This document shows, in pieces, positions 59,397 through 64,000 of a stretch of DNA of 64,000 nucleotides (position 1 is the first letter of the stretch; each line of letters starts with the position of its first letter). The stretch is from Jiangella muralis (lineage in GTDB: Bacteria > Actinomycetota > Actinomycetes > Jiangellales > Jiangellaceae). Below the pieces are notes generated by a model. It worked only from the letters and a program-made list of their open reading frames with translations. It had not been told where the DNA came from and did no database searches. A program made the translations under genes and the position numbers. The stretch is from the NCBI RefSeq assembly GCF_001270745.1, contig NZ_KQ434753.1, positions 91,145-155,144 of the forward strand, written 5' to 3'.

Positions 59397-60905
59397 ATGA
59401 GTCAGTACGTAGCCGCCATCGATCAGGGGACGACGTCGACCCGGTGCATGATCTTCGATCACTCCGGTCGCGTGGTCTCCGTCGACCAGCGGGAACACAA
59501 ACAGATCTTCCCGCAGGCCGGCTGGGTCGAGCACGATCCGGAAGAGATCTGGCGCAACACCCGTGAGGTCTGCGCGGGGGCACTGGCCAAGCGCGACCTC
59601 GTCACCAGCGACGTCGTGGCCGTCGGCATCACGAATCAACGCGAGACGGCCGTCGTCTGGGATCGCACGACCGGGAAGCCGGTCTACAACGCCATCGTGT
59701 GGCAGGACACCCGCACCGACCGCATCGTCGACCAATTGGCGAAGGACGGCGGACCGGACCGGTACCGCGCCCGGACCGGGCTGCCGCTGGCGACCTACTT
59801 CTCCGGGCCGAAGGTGAAGTGGATCCTCGACAACGTCGACGGCGCGCGAGCCAAGGCCGAGGCCGGCGACCTGGTGTTCGGCAACATGGACACCTGGGTG
59901 CTGTGGAACGCCACGGGTGGGCCGGACGGCGGGCTGCACTACACCGACCCGACCAACGCCTCGCGCACCATGCTGATGGACCTCGACACGCTGTCGTGGG
60001 CCGAGGAGCATGCCGCCGACATGGGCATCCCGATGTCGATGCTGCCGGAGATCCGGTCGTCGTCGGAGGTGTACGGGAACATCCGCGAGCGCGGCGCGTT
60101 CGGCGGGCTACCCGTCGCCGGAATCCTCGGCGACCAGCAGGCGGCCACGTTCGGCCAGGCCTGCCTGTCGCCGGGTGAGGCGAAGAACACCTACGGCACC
60201 GGCAACTTCGTCCTGCTCAACACCGGGACGGAGAAGGTGATGAGCGAGAACGGCCTGCTCACCACCGTCTGCTACAAGATCGGCGACAACGACGCCATCT
60301 ACGCGCTGGAGGGCTCCATCGCGGTCACCGGCTCGTTGGTGCAGTGGTTGCGCGACAACCTCGGCATCATCGGCGCGGCGCCCGAGATCGAGCCGCTGGC
60401 CCGCAGCGTCGACGACAACGGCGGGGCGTACTTCGTGCCGGCCTTCTCCGGCCTGTTCGCGCCGTACTGGCGGTCCGACGCTCGGGGGGCGATCGTCGGG
60501 CTGACCCGGTTCGTCAACAAGGGGCACATCGCCCGCGCGGTCCTGGAGGCCACGGCCTTCCAGTCCCGCGAGGTCATCGACGCCATGAACGCCGACTCCG
60601 GGGTGGCGCTGACGTCGCTCAAGGTCGACGGCGGCATGGTGGCGAACGAGTTGCTCATGCAGTTCCAGGCCGACATCCTCGGCGTCCCGGTCATCCGGCC
60701 GGTCGTCGCGGAGACGACGGCGCTCGGCGCGGCCTATGCGGCCGGCCTGGCCGTCGGGTTCTGGGGCAGCGAGGACGACATCCGCACCAACTGGGCGCAG
60801 GACAAGCAGTGGGAGCCGTCAATGGACGACGCCCACCGCGAGAAGATCTACGGCACCTGGAAGAAGGCCGTCACGAGGACCTTCGACTGGGTGGAAGCAG
60901 AGTAG
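59397..60905 (+). CDS. glpK: Glycerol kinase
   Basis: 502 residues, FGGY family. It traps glycerol as glycerol-3-phosphate for GlpD. Blocks: [20 protein letters not shown] at the N-terminus (ATP/Mg site), [30 protein letters not shown] and the C-terminal [27 protein letters not shown] 59397 follows GAGGAGAAGGG. It completes the glycerol set with glpF and glpD. Confidence 0.96.
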   Translation: MSQYVAAIDQGTTSTRCMIFDHSGRVVSVDQREHKQIFPQAGWVEHDPEEIWRNTREVCAGALAKRDLVTSDVVAVGITNQRETAVVWDRTTGKPVYNAIVWQDTRTDRIVDQLAKDGGPDRYRARTGLPLATYFSGPKVKWILDNVDGARAKAEAGDLVFGNMDTWVLWNATGGPDGGLHYTDPTNASRTMLMDLDTLSWAEEHAADMGIPMSMLPEIRSSSEVYGNIRERGAFGGLPVAGILGDQQAATFGQACLSPGEAKNTYGTGNFVLLNTGTEKVMSENGLLTTVCYKIGDNDAIYALEGSIAVTGSLVQWLRDNLGIIGAAPEIEPLARSVDDNGGAYFVPAFSGLFAPYWRSDARGAIVGLTRFVNKGHIARAVLEATAFQSREVIDAMNADSGVALTSLKVDGGMVANELLMQFQADILGVPVIRPVVAETTALGAAYAAGLAVGFWGSEDDIRTNWAQDKQWEPSMDDAHREKIYGTWKKAVTRTFDWVEAE

Positions 60906-60922
60906 ATCCCCAGGTTCGGTCG

Positions 60923-60950
60923 TCGGGCACCCGATAGGCTGGGTGCCCGA
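60923..60950 (+). promoter_or_regulatory. Perfect 10-bp inverted repeat enclosing a -10 box at the aroA start
   Basis: TCGGGCACCC (60923-60932) pairs with GGGTGCCCGA (60941-60950). The 8-nt loop is GATAGGCT, containing TAGGCT. The right arm ends on the A of the aroA ATG. It may be a glpK terminator, an operator over the aroA promoter, or both. Confidence 0.55.
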
Positions 60951-62242
60951 TGACCGACACCACTGCCCCGCTCTGGCCTGCACCGACCGCCGCCGCGCCG
61001 GTCGACGCCACCGTCGCGCTGCCCGGCTCGAAGTCCATCACCAACCGCGCGCTCGTGCTCGCCGCGCTCGCCGACGGCCCGTCGCTGGTCCGCTATCCGC
61101 TGCTGGCGCGCGACACCCGGCTGATGCTCGAGGCGCTGCGCACGCTCGGCGCCGGCATCGAGACCGAGGGCGACGCCGTGCGCGTCACGCCCGCTCCGGT
61201 CCGCGGCGACGCCGCCGTCGACACCGGCCTGGCCGGCACCGTCATGCGGTTCGTGCCGCCGGTCGCGGCGCTGGCCAGCGGCGACGTCCGGTTCGACGGC
61301 GACGCGCAGGCCCGGCTGCGGCCCATGGGCACGGTGCTCGACGCGCTGCGAGCGCTCGGCGTCGCGATCGACGACGGCGGGCGGGGCGTGCTGCCGTTCA
61401 CCGTCGCCGGAACCGGCGCGGTCCCCGGCGGCGACGTCACCATCGACGCGTCGGCGTCGTCGCAGTTCGTCAGCGGGCTGCTGCTGTCGGCGCCGCGCTA
61501 CGACAAGGGCGTCACCGTCCACCACGACGGCAAGCCGGTCCCGTCGCAGCCGCACATCGACATGACGGTGGCCATGCTGCGCGAGCGCGGCGTCGAGGTC
61601 GACGACGCCACGGCGAACACCTGGCGGGTCGAGCCCGGCGCCGTCCGCGCCGTCGACACCGTCATCGAGCCCGACCTCTCCAACGCCGCGCCGTTCCTCG
61701 CCGCCGCGCTGCTCACCGGCGGGACGGTCCGGGTGCCGCGCTGGCCGTCGGCCACCACGCAGCCGGGTGCGCAGCTGCGCGACCTGCTGGCCCGCATGGG
61801 CGCCGGCGTCTCGCTCGACGACGGCCTGCTGACGGTGCGCGGCACCGGCACGGTGCTCGGCCTCGACGCCGACCTCCACGACGTCGGCGAGCTGACCCCC
61901 GTCCTGGCCGCGCTCGCCGCCGTCGCCGGCACGCCGTCGCACCTGCGCGGCATCGCGCACCTGCGCGGGCACGAGACCGACCGGCTGGCCGCGCTGGCCG
62001 CCGAGATCAACGGGCTGGGCGGCGACGTCACCGAGACCGCCGACGGCCTCGACATCCGGCCGGCGCCGCTGCGGGCGGGCGTGTTCCGCAGCTACGCCGA
62101 CCACCGCATGGCGCAGGCCGGCGCCGTCCTCGGGCTGGTGGTGCCGGGCATCGAGGTCGAGGACATCGCGACCACCGCGAAGACGCTGGCCGACTTCCCC
62201 GGCATGTGGGCCGCCCTTCTCGGTGCGGAGCCGGCCGCGTGA
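60950..62242 (+). CDS. aroA: 3-phosphoshikimate 1-carboxyvinyltransferase (EPSP synthase)
   Basis: 430 residues. The PEP and shikimate-3-phosphate binding blocks are [56 protein letters not shown] and the catalytic [35 protein letters not shown]. It is the sixth step of the shikimate pathway. The LAGTVMRF block departs from the common G-N-A-G-T-x-x-R: Leu-Ala-Gly-Thr replaces Asn-Ala-Gly-Thr, as in some actinobacteria. The stop overlaps the rsgA start (TGATG). Confidence 0.95.
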   Translation: MTDTTAPLWPAPTAAAPVDATVALPGSKSITNRALVLAALADGPSLVRYPLLARDTRLMLEALRTLGAGIETEGDAVRVTPAPVRGDAAVDTGLAGTVMRFVPPVAALASGDVRFDGDAQARLRPMGTVLDALRALGVAIDDGGRGVLPFTVAGTGAVPGGDVTIDASASSQFVSGLLLSAPRYDKGVTVHHDGKPVPSQPHIDMTVAMLRERGVEVDDATANTWRVEPGAVRAVDTVIEPDLSNAAPFLAAALLTGGTVRVPRWPSATTQPGAQLRDLLARMGAGVSLDDGLLTVRGTGTVLGLDADLHDVGELTPVLAALAAVAGTPSHLRGIAHLRGHETDRLAALAAEINGLGGDVTETADGLDIRPAPLRAGVFRSYADHRMAQAGAVLGLVVPGIEVEDIATTAKTLADFPGMWAALLGAEPAA

Positions 62243-63255
62243 TGGCCCGGCGGACCGCCGCCTCGTCCTACGACGAGCGCGACGTCAAGGTCCGCCCGGG
62301 GCGCGGCTCGCGGCCGCGCAGCAAGCTCCGCCCGGCCCACGCCGACGCGATACCGGCGCTGGTGGTCGCCGTCGACCGCGGCCGGTACACCTGCGTGCTC
62401 GACGGCCGGACCGTGACGGCGATGACGGCGCGCGAGCTGGGCCGCAAGGCCGTCGTCGTGGGCGACCGCGTCGGCTTGGTCGGCGAGGTGTCCGGCGCGC
62501 CGGGCACGCTGGCCCGCATCGTGCGGGTCGAGCAGCGGGCCACGGTGCTACGGCGCAGCGCCGACGACGACGATCCGGTCGAGCGGGTCATCGTCGCCAA
62601 CGCCGACCAGCTGATGATCGTCACCGCCGTCGCCGACCCCGAACCCCGGCCGCGGCTGATCGACCGCGCCCTCGTCGCGGCGTTCGACGCCGGCATCGAG
62701 CCGCTGCTGTGCATCACCAAGGCCGACCTCGCCGACCCCGCGCCACTGGTCGACGCGTACGCGCCGCTGCAGGTCCCCGCCGTCGTGGCGCGCCGGTCGC
62801 CGGGCACCGAGACAACAGACGTCCGCGAGGTGGCCGAGCATCTGCGCGACCACGTCACCGTCCTGATCGGCCACTCTGGCGTCGGCAAGTCAACACTGGT
62901 GAACCAGCTGGTGCCGGGCGCCGACCGCGCGACCGGCAAGGTCAACGTCGTCACCGGGCGGGGCCGGCACACGTCGACCAGCGCGGTGGCGCTGCCGCTG
63001 CCGGATGGCGGCTGGGTCATCGACACCCCGGGCATCCGCTCGTTCGGCCTGGCGCACGTCGACCCCAACCGCCTGATCCTCGCCTTCCCCGACCTCGCCG
63101 CCGAGACGCCGGCGTGCCCGCGGGGTTGCCACCACTTCGACGGCGCGCCGGAGTGCGCGCTGGACGTGGCGCTGGCGGCCGGGCGCGTCGACCCGGACCG
63201 CTTGGCGTCCTACCGCCGGTTGCTGGCCAGCCGGGACGGTCAGGCCGGCGACTAG
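62242..63255 (+). CDS. rsgA: Ribosome small-subunit-dependent GTPase A
   Basis: 337 residues, circularly permuted GTPase that helps late 30S maturation. An OB-fold leads ([20 protein letters not shown]). The G4 motif ITKAD precedes G1 [16 protein letters not shown], and G3 IDTPGIRSF follows. The C-terminal zinc cluster is [14 protein letters not shown] (Cys-Cys-His-Cys). ATG 62242 overlaps aroA; the adjacent GTG 62239 is an alternative. Confidence 0.95.
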   Translation: MARRTAASSYDERDVKVRPGRGSRPRSKLRPAHADAIPALVVAVDRGRYTCVLDGRTVTAMTARELGRKAVVVGDRVGLVGEVSGAPGTLARIVRVEQRATVLRRSADDDDPVERVIVANADQLMIVTAVADPEPRPRLIDRALVAAFDAGIEPLLCITKADLADPAPLVDAYAPLQVPAVVARRSPGTETTDVREVAEHLRDHVTVLIGHSGVGKSTLVNQLVPGADRATGKVNVVTGRGRHTSTSAVALPLPDGGWVIDTPGIRSFGLAHVDPNRLILAFPDLAAETPACPRGCHHFDGAPECALDVALAAGRVDPDRLASYRRLLASRDGQAGD

Positions 63256-63284
63256 GGGTCTCGGACCGTGTAGGTTGACCGATC

Positions 63285-64000
63285 GTGGCCTACGACGACG
63301 ACCTCCGCTTCGCTCACGTCCTGGCCGACGACGCCGATTCGCAGACGATGTCGCGGTTCCGGGCCCCCGACCTGCGCGTCGAGACCAAGGCCGACCAGTC
63401 TCCGGTCACCGACGCGGACAAGGCGACCGAGGAGGCGATCCGGCGGACGCTGGGACGCGCCCGGCCCCGCGACGCCGTCGTCGGCGAGGAGTTCGGCGCC
63501 GGCGGCTACGGCGCCCGCCGCTGGGTCATCGACCCGATCGACGGCACCAAGAACTATCTGCGCGGCGTCCCCGTCTGGGCCACGCTGATCGCGCTGATGG
63601 TCGAGGACGAGGTCGTCGCCGGCGTCGTCTCGGCCCCGGCGCTGAGCCGGCGCTGGTGGGCGGCGCGCGGCACCGGCGCCTACACCGGCCGGTCGCTGTC
63701 GTCGGCCACGCGCTGCCGGGTGTCGGCCGTGACGTCGCTCGAGCGGGCGTCACTGTCGTACTCGTCGCTGTCCGGCTGGGAGGAGCGCGGCCTGCTGCCG
63801 GCCTTCCTGGACCTCACCCGGGCCTGCTGGCGCACCCGCGCCTACGGCGACTTCTGGTCGTACATGCTGCTGGCCGACGGCGCCGTCGACATCGCGGCAG
63901 AGCCGGAGCTGGCCCTGCACGACATGGCCGCCCCGTCGATCGTGGTCGAGGAGGCCGGCGGCCGCTTCACCGCCCTCGACGGCGTGGCGGGGCCCCCGGG
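63285..64000 (+). CDS. hisN: Histidinol-phosphatase (inositol monophosphatase fold), 3' end outside the window
   Basis: 238 codons are present; the gene runs off the right edge. Metal-binding motifs of the IMPase fold are visible: VVGEEFG (Glu), WVIDPIDGTKNYLRGVPVW (DPIDGT) and, late, an Asp region LHDMAAPSIVVEEAGGR. The actinobacterial HisN group dephosphorylates histidinol phosphate. It lies 29 bp after rsgA; TAGGTT is 8 nt before the GTG. Order aroA-rsgA-hisN is common in actinomycetes. Confidence 0.9.
   Translation, partial: MAYDDDLRFAHVLADDADSQTMSRFRAPDLRVETKADQSPVTDADKATEEAIRRTLGRARPRDAVVGEEFGAGGYGARRWVIDPIDGTKNYLRGVPVWATLIALMVEDEVVAGVVSAPALSRRWWAARGTGAYTGRSLSSATRCRVSAVTSLERASLSYSSLSGWEERGLLPAFLDLTRACWRTRAYGDFWSYMLLADGAVDIAAEPELALHDMAAPSIVVEEAGGRFTALDGVAGPP

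Overview
The window is a very GC-rich chromosomal stretch from an actinomycete. The evidence is wholly core-genome actinobacterial: WhiB1, PdtaS, a mycothiol-type SigR/RsrA pair, the Kgd E1/E2 fusion enzyme, the 24-residue ribosomal protein bL37, an F420-dependent oxidoreductase and an AfsR/SARP regulator. Signal peptides, a sortase motif and the cytochrome bd cluster fit a free-living, aerobic, secreting Gram-positive soil-type bacterium. I do not assign a genus with confidence; a Jiangella-like or related lineage would fit. There is one tRNA, no rRNA, no CRISPR array, no insertion sequence and no prophage.

Layout. 1-8.2 kb: a truncated RibD-like reductase, a zinc-ribbon/discoidin membrane protein, a 941-residue AfsR regulator, a small secreted protein beside a MocR regulator, two duplicated hairpins, a membrane protein, methionine aminopeptidase and tRNA-Arg(CCG). 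8.2-11.3 kb: a compact leftward operon of a small protein, a WXG/calpain-like cysteine protease, a soluble protein and a lipoprotein; this is the best candidate for an undescribed system. 11.3-12.6 kb: a deletion scar joining the 3' halves of a LuxR response regulator and an FtsX permease. 12.7-16.7 kb: small regulators, a GNAT, FabH, OsmC, a phosphotransferase and a UBP zinc finger. 16.8-21.8 kb: two paralogous secreted trypsin-fold proteases, one with a plain membrane anchor and one with a sortase LPDTG anchor. 21.9-26.6 kb: a DUF4143 ATPase, an MFS exporter, a mutarotase and a gamma-lyase. 26.6-33.2 kb: cydABDC with a divergent PadR regulator and a convergent HAAS-type membrane protein. 33.4-41.4 kb: kgd, two small genes, a quinone oxidoreductase, an anti-sigma/sigma pair and a lipid kinase.

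41.7-64 kb: a conserved actinobacterial block (whiB1, pdtaS, biotin carrier protein, bL37, rsrA-sigR, SRAP protein, aroA, rsgA, hisN). It is interrupted by two accessory inserts: an LLM oxidoreductase/MarR/ilvG/GlxA group at 43.7-50 kb, and a DoxX/TetR/EamA/glycerol group (glpD, glpF, glpK) at 54-60.9 kb.

Two themes recur. First, many genes have a TANNNT -10 box exactly 6 nt before the start codon, the architecture of leaderless transcripts. Second, genes within operons overlap by 4 nt at NTGA, with all four N used, including two probable CTG starts. Convergent intergenic gaps often hold long inverted repeats, several sharing a TGATCAT core.
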